Below are positions 16,475 to 25,675 of a DNA stretch of 64,000 nt, one piece after another. The notes under the pieces are model-generated. The model made no database searches and was not told the origin of the DNA. It worked only from the letters and a program-made list of their open reading frames with translations. The position numbers were made by a program, and so were the translations under genes. Numbering within the stretch: the stretch's first letter is position 1; the number at the start of each line of letters is the position of its first letter. The DNA lies in NCBI RefSeq assembly GCF_049445855.1, contig NZ_JBMSDV010000003.1:647572-711571 (forward strand), given 5' to 3'. This DNA is from JAGOCV01 sp049445855. Lineage in GTDB: Bacteria; Pseudomonadota; Gammaproteobacteria; Burkholderiales; Burkholderiaceae_C.

Positions 16475-17380
16475 TCAGGCCTTGCGGCCTGACGATGCCA
16501 CGATGCCGCCCACGATGAGCGCGAACGCGACGCCGTGGAACAGGCGTGGCGCTTCGCCCAGCATGACCGTGGACAGAAGCGCCGCGAACAGCGGCGTGAG
16601 GTTGGTGAAGAAGCTGGCGATGTTGGGCCCGACCCGTGCCACGCTCAGGCCCCAGCAGCGATAGGCCAGCACGGAAGCCACGGCCGACACGTAGAGCAGG
16701 GCCGCCAGCAGCGCCCAGCCCCACTCGATGTGCACGTCGGCCACTGCCCATTCGCCGGCGGAGAACAGACTGGACCAGCCGATGCCGAACACCGTCTGCG
16801 CCATGAGGAACGCGGCCCAGTCGCTGCGGATGTTCTGCGGCTCGGCCGGCTTCGTGAGCAGCCAGCTGTAGATGGCCCACGCCAGCGATGCGAGCAACAT
16901 GAAAATGTCGCCCGGCACCAGATGCACCTGCGCGAGCCGATGCCAGTCGCCCTGGCAGAGCACCACCACCACGCCGAGGATCGACAGCACCGCGCCGGCG
17001 ATCTGCCTGCGTGAAATGGTCTGGCCGTAGAACAGCGCGCCGATGCCCAGCATCCAGATCGGGATGCTCGAAGCGACGAGCGTCACGTTGATCGGCGTGG
17101 ACGTTTTCAGCGCAAGGTACTGCAGCGTGTTGTAGAGCCCTGCGCCGAACAGGCCGAGCACCGCGAAGCGCCGCCATGAGGACCAGAGTCCGCTGCCGGG
17201 TTTGAGCACCCAGGCTGCCATGGGCAACAGGATGATGAATGCCAGCGACCAGCGCAGCAGGTTCAGCGTGAAAGGCGGGACGATGGGTACGGCAAGGCGG
17301 CCCACCATGGCATTGCCCGCCCAGATCAGCGGCGGGGCGACCAGCAACATCAGCGTTGCCGGCGTGAAACGTTGATTCAT
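16475..17380 (-). CDS. EamA/DMT family transporter
   Basis: The start is ATG 17380; the much longer open frame upstream is only antisense to the quinone oxidoreductase gene. The 301-residue protein has ten predicted membrane segments in two EamA repeats and lacks other domains. It resembles metabolite exporters of the RhaT/YdcZ-like DMT group. It is not closely similar to the other EamA protein at 12991. The gene is divergent from the quinone oxidoreductase at 17516, and the substrate is unknown. Confidence 0.86.
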   Translation of the reverse strand: MNQRFTPATLMLLVAPPLIWAGNAMVGRLAVPIVPPFTLNLLRWSLAFIILLPMAAWVLKPGSGLWSSWRRFAVLGLFGAGLYNTLQYLALKTSTPINVTLVASSIPIWMLGIGALFYGQTISRRQIAGAVLSILGVVVVLCQGDWHRLAQVHLVPGDIFMLLASLAWAIYSWLLTKPAEPQNIRSDWAAFLMAQTVFGIGWSSLFSAGEWAVADVHIEWGWALLAALLYVSAVASVLAYRCWGLSVARVGPNIASFFTNLTPLFAALLSTVMLGEAPRLFHGVAFALIVGGIVASSGRKA

Positions 17381-17515
17381 GGGCCAGCACTGTACCCGCA
17401 TGGCCCCGGCCCTGCAGAGCAGGCCCGGGCGATTCGTGGCACGATTGGCCGCCTGCGCTGCCGCAACGGCCGCGCGATCTGCAACTTCCAGTAGAACGAA
17501 CCCCGGAGAAAACCC

Positions 17516-18511
17516 ATGGCCCAGTACACAGGCAAAGCCGTCCGCATCGACCAGCATGGCGGTGTGGACGAACTCAAGATCGTGCAGACCACCGTCGGCG
17601 AGCCCGGTCCCGGTGAGATCCGCATCCGCCACAAGGCGGTGGGCCTGAACTTCATCGACGTGTACCAGCGCACCGGTCTTTACCAGTTCCCCATGCCGTT
17701 GCATCTGGGCATGGAAGGCTCGGGCATCGTGGAAGCAGTGGGCGAGGGCGTGACGCACCTGAAGGCCGGCGATCGTGCTGCCTATGCCAGCAACCCGCCC
17801 GGTAGCTACAGCGAGCTTCGCGTGATGCCCGCAAGGAACGTCTGCAAGCTGCCCGACGCCATCAGTTTCGAGACCGGCGCTGCCATGATGCTCAAGGGGT
17901 TGACCGCACAGTACCTGCTGCGCCGCGTCAAGCCGGTCGAGGGCCTGGAGCCGGGCGATTTCGTGCTTTTCCACGCGGCGGCCGGCGGCGTCGGCCTGAT
18001 TGCCTGCCAGTGGGCCAGGGCACTGGGCCTGCAACTCATCGGTACGGCAGGATCGGACGCGAAGTGCGCGCTGGCCAAGGAGAACGGCGCAGCGCACGTC
18101 ATCAACTACTCCACCGAAGACTTCGCCGCGCGCGTCAAGGAGATCACCGGTGGCAAGGGCCTGAAAGTGGTTTACGACTCGGTAGGCAAGGACACGTGGG
18201 AAAAGTCGCTCGACTGCCTGCGGCCTTTTGGCCTGATGGCCAGTTTCGGCGCTGCATCGGGCCCGGTGCCACCTTTCCCGCCCGGCTTGCTGGCGTCCAA
18301 GGGCTCGATCTACGTGACGCGCCAGACGCTGTTCACGCACATCGCCACGCGCGAAGTCAACCAACTGATGGCAGACGAACTGTTCGACGTCGTGACCAGC
18401 GGCAAGGTCAACATCCGCATTGACCAGCGGTATCCGCTGGAGAACGTCAAGCAGGCGCACATCGACCTGGAAGCGCGCAAGACCACCGGCTGCACCATTC
18501 TTACGCTGTGA
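17516..18511 (+). CDS. NADPH:quinone oxidoreductase, zinc-independent MDR family
   Basis: The 331-residue protein matches the QorA-type medium-chain reductases. It has the GroES-like N-terminal domain with GLNFIDVYQRTGLY near residue 43, and a Rossmann domain with the cofactor motif AAGGVG near 155. The zinc-binding cysteines and histidine of alcohol dehydrogenases are absent. It should reduce quinones with NADPH. Its stop overlaps the GTG of the following Nudix gene by four bases. Confidence 0.92.
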   Translation: MAQYTGKAVRIDQHGGVDELKIVQTTVGEPGPGEIRIRHKAVGLNFIDVYQRTGLYQFPMPLHLGMEGSGIVEAVGEGVTHLKAGDRAAYASNPPGSYSELRVMPARNVCKLPDAISFETGAAMMLKGLTAQYLLRRVKPVEGLEPGDFVLFHAAAGGVGLIACQWARALGLQLIGTAGSDAKCALAKENGAAHVINYSTEDFAARVKEITGGKGLKVVYDSVGKDTWEKSLDCLRPFGLMASFGAASGPVPPFPPGLLASKGSIYVTRQTLFTHIATREVNQLMADELFDVVTSGKVNIRIDQRYPLENVKQAHIDLEARKTTGCTILTL

Positions 18512-19341
18512 CGACGGTCGGGACCATGCCCGCGTGGCTGGTGTCACTGCATGCGCGCGCCAGCCAGCCGCCTGCCCGCAGGCGCGTGCCGCTGCTGGCG
18601 CGGCAGGTCGTCATCGGCTCCGTCGAGCCGGCGTTCCTCGATCCACTGGCCGGTGTGCGGCTCGTGGACGGCACCCCCGCAGTCACGCGCGTCGCCGGCG
18701 GCAGTGATTCACCATGGCAGGTGCAGGGTGAACTCACCGCGACGCTGAACCTTCTGGCCCACGAGATGCGGCAGAAAGACATGTGTTCCGCGTGGCGCAA
18801 CGAACAGCTGTCCGTGCGCGACCCGCACGGACAGGTGCTGGGAACCGTGGAGCGTGCGGCGGTGCGGCCGTTGGGCATTTCGACGCACGCGGTGCATCTG
18901 GTCGGCTTCAGCGCCGATGGCCGCATGTGGGTGCAGCAGCGCGCGCTGGACAAGCCCAATGACCCCGGCATGTGGGACACCCTCATGGGCGGCATGGTGC
19001 CCGCGTCGGACAGCCTGGCGCAGGCGCTCGAGCGTGAAACATGGGAGGAAGCAGGCCTTCGCATCGCGGCAATGCAGGATGTGCAACGCTGCGGCCGCAT
19101 CACGCTGCGCCGGCCGAGCGATGCCGACGGCGCAGGGCCGGGCTATACCGTCGAGGACATCGACTGGTTCCGGTGCATCGTGCCGGATGGCATGGAGCCG
19201 GAAAACCAGGACGGCGAAGTCGCGCAGTTCCGGCTGGTGCAGCCGGCCGGGGTTCTGGCCGATGTGGAGCGCGGCGAATACACGCTGGAAGCCGCGCTCA
19301 TCATCGCGGCGGCGCTGGGCGTGGACAAGGTTTCAGGCTGA
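18508..19341 (+). CDS. Nudix hydrolase with N-terminal DUF4743 domain
   Basis: The GTG start at 18508 overlaps the quinone reductase stop. The 277-residue protein has an N-terminal DUF4743 domain of about 110 residues and a C-terminal Nudix domain. The Nudix box runs from GGMVPASDS to RETWEEAGL: the REx-W-EE core is intact, the first Glu is Asp and the hydrophobic residue after RE is Thr. Eukaryotic relatives with this architecture remove diphosphate from damaged thiamin diphosphate, which makes that a reasonable guess here. Cytoplasmic. Confidence 0.85.
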   Translation: MTTVGTMPAWLVSLHARASQPPARRRVPLLARQVVIGSVEPAFLDPLAGVRLVDGTPAVTRVAGGSDSPWQVQGELTATLNLLAHEMRQKDMCSAWRNEQLSVRDPHGQVLGTVERAAVRPLGISTHAVHLVGFSADGRMWVQQRALDKPNDPGMWDTLMGGMVPASDSLAQALERETWEEAGLRIAAMQDVQRCGRITLRRPSDADGAGPGYTVEDIDWFRCIVPDGMEPENQDGEVAQFRLVQPAGVLADVERGEYTLEAALIIAAALGVDKVSG

Positions 19342-19360
19342 CGCTGCCCGAGGGGCGGGT

Positions 19361-21031
19361 TCAGCGCTGCGGGTCGTCGAGCAGTGCGGCCTGCTTGAGC
19401 CGGCTCGGCGCCAGCGCGCCCGCCGAATCGAGGATCGGGTAGGCGATCGAGCAGATGTGCGAGTTGATGCGCTTCAGGTCGCTGATGAGGTCGATGTGCA
19501 GCGAACTGGTCTCGATGCTCTGCACCGTGTTGCCCGACAGTCTCGCGAGGTGGGTGGTGGCGTATTCGCGTTCCAGGTCGCGGAATCGGGCCTTTTCTTC
19601 TAGCAGCTTCTGCGCGTCGCGAACGTTGCCGTTGAGGAACACGCTCATGCCCAGCCGGAGGTTGTCCACCAGCCGCGCGTGCAGTTCGCAGATCTCGGCC
19701 ATGCCGGCTTCGGAGAAGTTGCGGCCCTTCTTGATCTTCTTGTCCTCGATGTCGATCAGCACGCGCTCGATGATGTCGCCCACCTGCTCCATGTTGATGG
19801 TGAAGCTGATGATGTCGGTCCAGCGCCGGCTTTCTTCCTCGCCGAGCGCTTCGCGCGAGATCTTGGTCATGTAGTACTTGATCGACGAGTAGAGCTGGTC
19901 GACCGTGTCGTCGAGCTTGCGCAGGTCTTCGGCGAGCTTCAGGTCGTTGGTGCGGATGACCTTGATGATGCCCAGAAGCATGGTTTCCACGATGTCGGCC
20001 TGGTGGAGGGCTTCGCGTGCGGCGCACGAAATGGCAAGCGATGGCGTCGAAAGGGCGGAGGGGTCCAGGTGCTGTGGGCGGCCTGTGGCGCTGGCAGTGG
20101 CCGGGTCGGGCTTGGGCAGGAGCTTCTGCACCCAGCCCGCAATCACCTGCGTGAAACCGATGAGCAGGAAGGCGACCACGACGTTGAACGCAAGGTGGAA
20201 CATCACCACCGTCGTCGCCGGATTGCCGAGGATCGGCCCCGCGTGACGCAGCCACAGACCCGCGAGCGGCGCGAGCAGGATCACGCCGATCATCTTGAAC
20301 ACGAGGTTGCCCAGCGGCACCTGCCGCACCTCGATGGACGAGCGGGCGGTGGTCAGCACGGCGAGCAGGCCGCTGCCCAGGTTTGCGCCCAGGACGAGAC
20401 CGAGCGCCACGTCTGGCGGCACGCCGCCCGAAGCGGCGAGCGTGGCCGTCAGCAACACGATGGCCAGGCTGGAATAGGAGACAACGGCGAGGAACGCGCC
20501 CGCCGTGATTTCGAGGAGCAGGTCGCTGCCCAGCGACGACAGCAGGGCCTTCACGGCAGGTGCTTGCGTCAGCACCTGCGTCGATTCGGTGACCAGGCGC
20601 AGGGCGAGCAACATGAGGCCCAGACCGATGAAGACGCGCCCCACGCGACCGAGCGTTCCGGCCTGGCGCGCGACGAACATCACCACGCCGACGAAGATCA
20701 GCAACGGCGACAGCCAGGACAGGTCGAGCGAGAAGACCACCGCCATCAGGCTGGTGCCGATGTCTGCACCCAGCATGACGGCCAGCGCCAGTGGCAGCGT
20801 GATCAGTCCCTGGCCGACGAAGGAGGAAACGATGAGCGCGGTGGCCGTGCTGGACTGGACCAGGGCCGTGACGCCGAGACCGGACAGTGCGGCGGTGAAC
20901 CGGCTGTTGATGCTGCGGGAAATGATGTCACGCAGATTGGCCCCGAACACCCGCAGGATGCCGGTGCGTACGAGATGCGTTCCCCAGACAAGCAGCGCGA
21001 TGGCTGCCAAAAGATTCAACAAATGCTTCAT
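19361..21031 (-). CDS. Na+/phosphate cotransporter family protein with PhoU-like domain
   Basis: The 556-residue protein has an N-terminal NptA/SLC34-type transporter of about 310 residues and a C-terminal PhoU-like helical domain (about 345-530). In the first inverted repeat the QSSTAT substrate motif is intact (near residue 58). At the matching place in the second repeat the sequence is SYSSLAIVL instead of QSSSAT, so one half-site has diverged. It probably takes up or exports phosphate across the inner membrane. It lies downstream of lspA on the same strand, 41 bases away. Confidence 0.9.
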   Translation of the reverse strand: MKHLLNLLAAIALLVWGTHLVRTGILRVFGANLRDIISRSINSRFTAALSGLGVTALVQSSTATALIVSSFVGQGLITLPLALAVMLGADIGTSLMAVVFSLDLSWLSPLLIFVGVVMFVARQAGTLGRVGRVFIGLGLMLLALRLVTESTQVLTQAPAVKALLSSLGSDLLLEITAGAFLAVVSYSSLAIVLLTATLAASGGVPPDVALGLVLGANLGSGLLAVLTTARSSIEVRQVPLGNLVFKMIGVILLAPLAGLWLRHAGPILGNPATTVVMFHLAFNVVVAFLLIGFTQVIAGWVQKLLPKPDPATASATGRPQHLDPSALSTPSLAISCAAREALHQADIVETMLLGIIKVIRTNDLKLAEDLRKLDDTVDQLYSSIKYYMTKISREALGEEESRRWTDIISFTINMEQVGDIIERVLIDIEDKKIKKGRNFSEAGMAEICELHARLVDNLRLGMSVFLNGNVRDAQKLLEEKARFRDLEREYATTHLARLSGNTVQSIETSSLHIDLISDLKRINSHICSIAYPILDSAGALAPSRLKQAALLDDPQR

Positions 21032-21072
21032 GGCCCTAGCAATGCACTATACGCCCGCAAGGCGTATCGCCC

Positions 21073-21570
21073 TCATTTCCCGCGTCGCACGCGCAAAAGC
21101 TCATCCAGGATTAGACAAACTGCTCCGAGCGTGATGGCGCTGTCCGCCAGGTTGAACGCCGGAAAATGCCAATTGGCCCAGTGGAAGTCCAGGAAGTCCA
21201 CGACATAGCCGTGCAGCAGCCGATCCACCACGTTGCCGACGGCGCCACCGAGGATGCAGGCCATGGCGAAGCTGAACAGCTTCTGGCCCGAATGGGTGCG
21301 CAGCATCCAGATGATGAACACGGCCGCCGCCAAGCCGATGATGGTGAAGAACCAGCGTTGCCAGCCCGATGCGCCCGCGAGGAACGAGAAGGCCGCGCCG
21401 GTGTTGTGTGCCCGCACGATGTTGAAGAAGCTGGTGACGTAGGTCGTGTCGCCCAGCCGGTAGTAGCCCAGGATCAGCGTCTTGGTGAACTGGTCGGCGA
21501 TCAGGATGATCAGCGCCAGGCCCAGCCAGGTGATGAGCCCGCTGCTGGCGGAGGATGCGCCGCGGGCCAT
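21073..21570 (-). CDS. lspA: Lipoprotein signal peptidase (signal peptidase II)
   Basis: The ATG at 21570 overlaps the ileS stop (ATGA). The 165-residue protein has four membrane segments and the family motifs: the AHNTGAAFS block (54-62), GNVVDR (112-117), and the catalytic aspartates Asp125 in GYVVDF and Asp143 in FNLADSAI. It cleaves prolipoprotein signal peptides in the inner membrane. It is the third gene of ribF-ileS-lspA, a common proteobacterial order. Confidence 0.97.
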   Translation of the reverse strand: MARGASSASSGLITWLGLALIILIADQFTKTLILGYYRLGDTTYVTSFFNIVRAHNTGAAFSFLAGASGWQRWFFTIIGLAAAVFIIWMLRTHSGQKLFSFAMACILGGAVGNVVDRLLHGYVVDFLDFHWANWHFPAFNLADSAITLGAVCLILDELLRVRRGK

Positions 21571-24404
21571 CAGGCGAAGGTGCGGGTTTCGCCCGCGCCG
21601 TACAGGTTGCTCGTGCAGCGGCCGCACAGCGTCGGGTGGGCGCTGTCCACGCCCACGTCGTCGCGGTAGTGCCAGCAGCGCTCGCACTTGGTGGCGGTAC
21701 TCGGCGTGGTCGTTACGGCCAGCTCTTCACCGGCGGCCAGGGCGACGGCGGACGTGATGAACACGAAGCGCAGGTCGTCGCCCAGGCTCTGCAGAATTGC
21801 GAGGTCATCGCCGCCAGCCGTCAGCGCGATGTTCGCCTGCAGCGATGAGCCCACCTTGCCGTCGGCGCGCAGGGCTTCGATGTCCTTGTTGGCCACATCG
21901 CGGATCTCGCGAAGGCGGTTCCACTTGGCCAGCAGCGCCGCGTCGGGCTCCGGCAGCTTCGAATATGTTTCGAAGAAGATCGACTCGTTCGTGCCGACAA
22001 TCTTCCAAGCCTCCTCGGCCGTGAAGCTGAGGAACGGTGCCATCCAGCGCAGCATGGCCTGGGTGATGTGCCACAGGACGGTCTGCGCGCTGCGGCGGGC
22101 CTTGGAGCCGGGCGCGGTGGTGTAGAGCCGGTCCTTCAGCACGTCCAGGTAGAACGCGCCCAGGTCTTCCGAGCAGTACACCTGCAGCTTGGCCACGACG
22201 GGGTGGAACTCGTACACCTCGTAATGCGCGAGGATTTCCTTTTGCAGTTCGGCCGCGCGGGCCAGCGCATAGCGGTCGATTTCCAGCAGTTCGTCCGGCG
22301 GCACGGCGTCCCTGGCGGGGTCGAAGTCGCTGGTGTTCGCCATCAGGAAGCGCAACGTGTTGCGGATGCGGCGGTACGAGTCGACCACACGCGCGAGGAT
22401 CTTGTCGTCGCCCGCGATGTCGCCGGAGTAGTCGCTCGCAGCCACCCACAGGCGGATGATCTCCGCGCCCAGCTTCTTGCTGGTCTCCTGCGGATCGACG
22501 CCATTGCCCAGCGACTTGCTCATCTTGCGGCCTTGGCTGTCCACGGTGAAGCCGTGCGTCAGCAGGCCACGGTACGGCGCGCGGCCGTACATCGCGCAGG
22601 CGGTGAGCAGCGACGAATGGAACCAGCCGCGATGCTGGTCATGGCCTTCGAGGTACAGGTCGGCTTCCGGGCCTTGCTCGTGGCCGCTGCCGGCGTGCGA
22701 GCCCCTGAGCACCGTCGTGTGCGTGGTGCCGGAGTCGAACCAAACCTCCAGGATGTCGGTGCTCTTGTCGTAGAAAGGCGCATCCGCACCGAGGATGGAC
22801 TCGGTCGTCGCCTTGCTCCAGGCCTCGATGCCGCCCTTCTCGACCATGTCGGCCGCGATGTCGAGGATTTCCATGGTGCGCGGATGCAGCTCGCCTGTCT
22901 CCTTGTGCAGGAAGAACGGGATCGGCACACCCCAGCTGCGCTGGCGGCTGATGCACCAGTCCGGCCGGCCAGCGATCATGTCGTGCAGGCGCGTCTTGCC
23001 GTTCTCGGGGTAGAAGCTGGTTTCATCGATGGCGTCCAGCGCGAGCTGGCGCAGCGTCTTCGGTGCCTTGTCTTTCGTGAACACGCCTTCGCCTTCGTCC
23101 ATGCGGATGAACCACTGCGCAGCGGCGCGGTAGATCACCGGCGTCTTGTGGCGCCAGCAATGCGGGTAGCTGTGGGTGATGGTCTCGGTCGCCATCAGGC
23201 GGCCGGCTTCGCCCAGCACCTCGATGATGCGTGGCGCGGCCTTCCAGATGTTCATGCCGCCGAAGAGCGGCAGGCTGTCGCCGTACGAGCCCTGGGCCTG
23301 CACCGGGTTCAGGATGTCGTCGTAGGACATGCCGTTGGACACGCAGGAGTTGAAGTCGTCCACGCCGTAGGCAGGCGACGAGTGCACGATGCCAGTGCCG
23401 TCGTCGGCCGTGGCGTAGTCGGCCAGGAACACCGGCGACAGGCGCTTGTAGCCGGCGTCCACGTCGTACAGCGGATGCTGGAACTTCAGGCCGCCGAGCT
23501 TCTCGCCAGGCACCGTGGCGACCACGCTGCCTTCGAGCTTGTAGCGTGCCAGGCACTTCTCGACCAGGCTTTCGGCCAGCACGAGGAAGCCCTTGGGTGT
23601 GTCCACGAGCGCGTAGACGATCTCGGGGTTGAGGTTCAGCGCCTGGTTGGCCGGGATCGTCCAGGCGGTCGTGGTCCAGATGACGACGAACGCATCCTTG
23701 TCCGCATCCGGCAGGACCGGCAAGCCGAATGCAGCGGCCAGTGCGGCCTTGTCGTCGGCCTTGAATGCGACGTCCACCGTCTGCGACTTCTTGTCGGCGT
23801 ATTCGATCTCGAATTCGGCCAGCGACGAGGCGCAGTCGAAGCACCAGTACACGGGCTTGAGGCCGCGGTAGACAAAGCCGCGCTCGATCACGCGCTTGAA
23901 CGCGCGGATTTCGTTGGCCTCGGTGATGAACTCCATCGTCTTGTACGGATGGTCCCAGTCACCCAGCACGCCAAGCCGCTTGAAGTCGGCCATCTGCTGC
24001 GCGATCTGCTCGGTGGCGAATGCGCGGCTCTTGGCCTGCATTTCGTCGCGCGGCAGGTTGCGACCGAACTTCTTCTCGATGGCGTTCTCGATCGGCAGGC
24101 CGTGGCAGTCCCAGCCCGGGATGTATTGCGCATCGAAGCCGGCGAGCTGCCGCGCCTTGACGATCATGTCCTTGAGAATCTTGTTGACGGCATGGCCCAT
24201 GTGGATCTGGCCGTTGGCATAGGGGGGCCCGTCGTGCAGGATGAATTTCGGTGCGTTGCAGCGCGCGTCGCGCAGCTTCTTGTACGTGCCCTGCGTATTC
24301 CAGTCGTCGGCCCACGCAGGTTCGCGTTTGGGCAGGTCGCCGCGCATGGGGAAGGGCGTGTCGGGCAGGTTCAGCGTGGCGCGATAGTCGGTCTTGTCGG
24401 TCAT
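21570..24404 (-). CDS. ileS: Isoleucyl-tRNA synthetase
   Basis: The 944-residue protein is a complete class I isoleucyl-tRNA synthetase. The HIGH signature appears as GQIHMGH near residue 68, KMSKS is near 626-630 and the WIGQ-type editing region with TTAWT lies between. The C-terminal zinc finger CERCWH...CGRC is present. This is the bacterial IleS1 type. It is preceded by ribF about 100 bases upstream and coupled to lspA downstream. Confidence 0.98.
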   Translation of the reverse strand: MTDKTDYRATLNLPDTPFPMRGDLPKREPAWADDWNTQGTYKKLRDARCNAPKFILHDGPPYANGQIHMGHAVNKILKDMIVKARQLAGFDAQYIPGWDCHGLPIENAIEKKFGRNLPRDEMQAKSRAFATEQIAQQMADFKRLGVLGDWDHPYKTMEFITEANEIRAFKRVIERGFVYRGLKPVYWCFDCASSLAEFEIEYADKKSQTVDVAFKADDKAALAAAFGLPVLPDADKDAFVVIWTTTAWTIPANQALNLNPEIVYALVDTPKGFLVLAESLVEKCLARYKLEGSVVATVPGEKLGGLKFQHPLYDVDAGYKRLSPVFLADYATADDGTGIVHSSPAYGVDDFNSCVSNGMSYDDILNPVQAQGSYGDSLPLFGGMNIWKAAPRIIEVLGEAGRLMATETITHSYPHCWRHKTPVIYRAAAQWFIRMDEGEGVFTKDKAPKTLRQLALDAIDETSFYPENGKTRLHDMIAGRPDWCISRQRSWGVPIPFFLHKETGELHPRTMEILDIAADMVEKGGIEAWSKATTESILGADAPFYDKSTDILEVWFDSGTTHTTVLRGSHAGSGHEQGPEADLYLEGHDQHRGWFHSSLLTACAMYGRAPYRGLLTHGFTVDSQGRKMSKSLGNGVDPQETSKKLGAEIIRLWVAASDYSGDIAGDDKILARVVDSYRRIRNTLRFLMANTSDFDPARDAVPPDELLEIDRYALARAAELQKEILAHYEVYEFHPVVAKLQVYCSEDLGAFYLDVLKDRLYTTAPGSKARRSAQTVLWHITQAMLRWMAPFLSFTAEEAWKIVGTNESIFFETYSKLPEPDAALLAKWNRLREIRDVANKDIEALRADGKVGSSLQANIALTAGGDDLAILQSLGDDLRFVFITSAVALAAGEELAVTTTPSTATKCERCWHYRDDVGVDSAHPTLCGRCTSNLYGAGETRTFA

Positions 24405-24504
24405 GGCGATGCTCGTGAATCCATGGTGTCCGGGCGCGGCCCGGAGAAGCTAAAAGGGAGAAGGCAGGGACGGGCAGGGCGGCAGTTGCCGCTGGTGGGG
24501 GCCG

Positions 24505-25515
24505 TCAAATTCGGTCGCGCGAGGTCTGGCGGTGGGTTTGCCCGTGCAGGCGTGCGAAGAACGCGCGTGCGTCATCGCAGTCCTTTGCGATGCCCGCCTT
24601 CAGGGCATCGAGACTGTCGTACTTGAGTTCGTCGTGCAGTTTGTGCAGCAGCTCCACGCAGATGATTTTACCGTAGCCACCGTCCGGCCCCAGGCTGTCG
24701 GGCCATTCGAGGCAGAAGGTCTCGAGCAGCACCCGCCCGCCGTTGACGTCAGCCGGGTCCAGCGAGGGGCGCACGCCGAGGTTGGCCACGCCGGGCAGCG
24801 CGCGATCGCCCAGGCCCAGGACCCGCACCGCAAAGATGCCCGAGGCAGCCGGCTTCCAGTGGGCAAAGCGCAGGTTCAGCGTGCGGAAACCCAGGTCGCG
24901 ACCGAGTTTTCGGCCGTGCACCACATGCCCACTGATGCTGTACGGGCGGCCCAGCAGGCGTGCGGCGCCATCCATCCGGCCTTCGTCCAACGCGTCGCGC
25001 ACGGCAGAACTGGAGACGCGCAGGCCATGCACTTCGTAGCTGTTCATCCGGGCGACGTCGAACCCGTGCCGGGCACCGGCTTCGTCGAGCATGGCGTAGT
25101 CGCCCGCGCGCCTCGCGCCAAAGCGGAAATCGTCGCCCACCAGCACGTAGCGCACGCCCAGCCCGTCAACCAGCACGTCCTGGATGAAGGCCTGTGGAGA
25201 TTGCGATGCGAAGGCCGCGTTGAACGGCAGCACGATGCACTGTTCCACACCGCAACGTTCGAGTTCGGTGAGCTTGTCACGCAGCGTGGCGATGCGCGCG
25301 GGTGCGAGATCTGCCTTGCCGGTGGCGCCGGCGAAGTAGTCGCGCGGATGCGGCTCGAAGGTCATGACGCAGCTGGGCACGCCGCGATGCTGCGCTTCGC
25401 TTTTCAGCAGTGCGAGCATCGCCTGGTGGCCGCGGTGCACGCCGTCGAAGTTCCCGATGGTGAGTGCGCAAGCCGGCGCGACGCCCGGGTGTTTGAAACC
25501 TCTGAAGACCTTCAT
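24505..25515 (-). CDS. ribF: Bifunctional riboflavin kinase/FAD synthetase
   Basis: I chose ATG 25515 (MKVFRGFKH), the conserved start; an in-frame ATG lies 39 bases upstream. The 336-residue protein has an N-terminal FMN adenylyltransferase domain with GNFDGVHRGH near residue 24 and a C-terminal flavokinase domain with GRPYSISG and GFRTLNL. It makes FMN and FAD from riboflavin. It heads the ribF-ileS-lspA block. FAD supply is relevant to the flavoenzymes further along, but no direct link is seen. Confidence 0.97.
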   Translation of the reverse strand: MKVFRGFKHPGVAPACALTIGNFDGVHRGHQAMLALLKSEAQHRGVPSCVMTFEPHPRDYFAGATGKADLAPARIATLRDKLTELERCGVEQCIVLPFNAAFASQSPQAFIQDVLVDGLGVRYVLVGDDFRFGARRAGDYAMLDEAGARHGFDVARMNSYEVHGLRVSSSAVRDALDEGRMDGAARLLGRPYSISGHVVHGRKLGRDLGFRTLNLRFAHWKPAASGIFAVRVLGLGDRALPGVANLGVRPSLDPADVNGGRVLLETFCLEWPDSLGPDGGYGKIICVELLHKLHDELKYDSLDALKAGIAKDCDDARAFFARLHGQTHRQTSRDRI

Positions 25516-25590
25516 CCGTTGATATGGTTTTGATAGCAGCAGTTGCCCATGCACAAAGGCCGCTGAAGCTCAAATGTCACGAAAAGAAGG

Positions 25591-25668
25591 TATATTGTGA
25601 CCGACGCCGGCTTCTCAAGCTGGCGCCAGACTTCGCGTTCCGTCCGATGACCCCGTTGTTTTCAGGAG
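25591..25668 (+). promoter_or_regulatory. Candidate promoter, leader hairpin and RBS of the HNH gene
   Basis: A TATATT hexamer at 25591-25596 could be a -10 box; no good -35 is seen. It is followed by a hairpin GCCGGCTT-CTC-AAGCTGGC (about 25606-25624, one G-U pair), then AGGAG at 25664-25668, seven bases before the TTG start. The ribosome-binding site is what decides the TTG start. Confidence 0.4.
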
Positions 25669-25675
25669 CCGTGTT

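Noticed and set aside
16476..16491. CAGGCC-TTGC-GGCCTG hairpin at the end of the EamA gene
   Set aside because: It lies across the stop codon and has no T-run on either strand, so it is not a convincing terminator.
17381..18547. N-terminal extension of the EamA transporter gene to 690 codons
   Set aside because: The extension lies antisense to the quinone oxidoreductase gene; the transporter fold starts at ATG 17380.
22068..24626. Long open frame of 852 codons on the plus strand
   Set aside because: It is antisense to ileS, which has all its signatures. High G+C makes such long shadow frames common.
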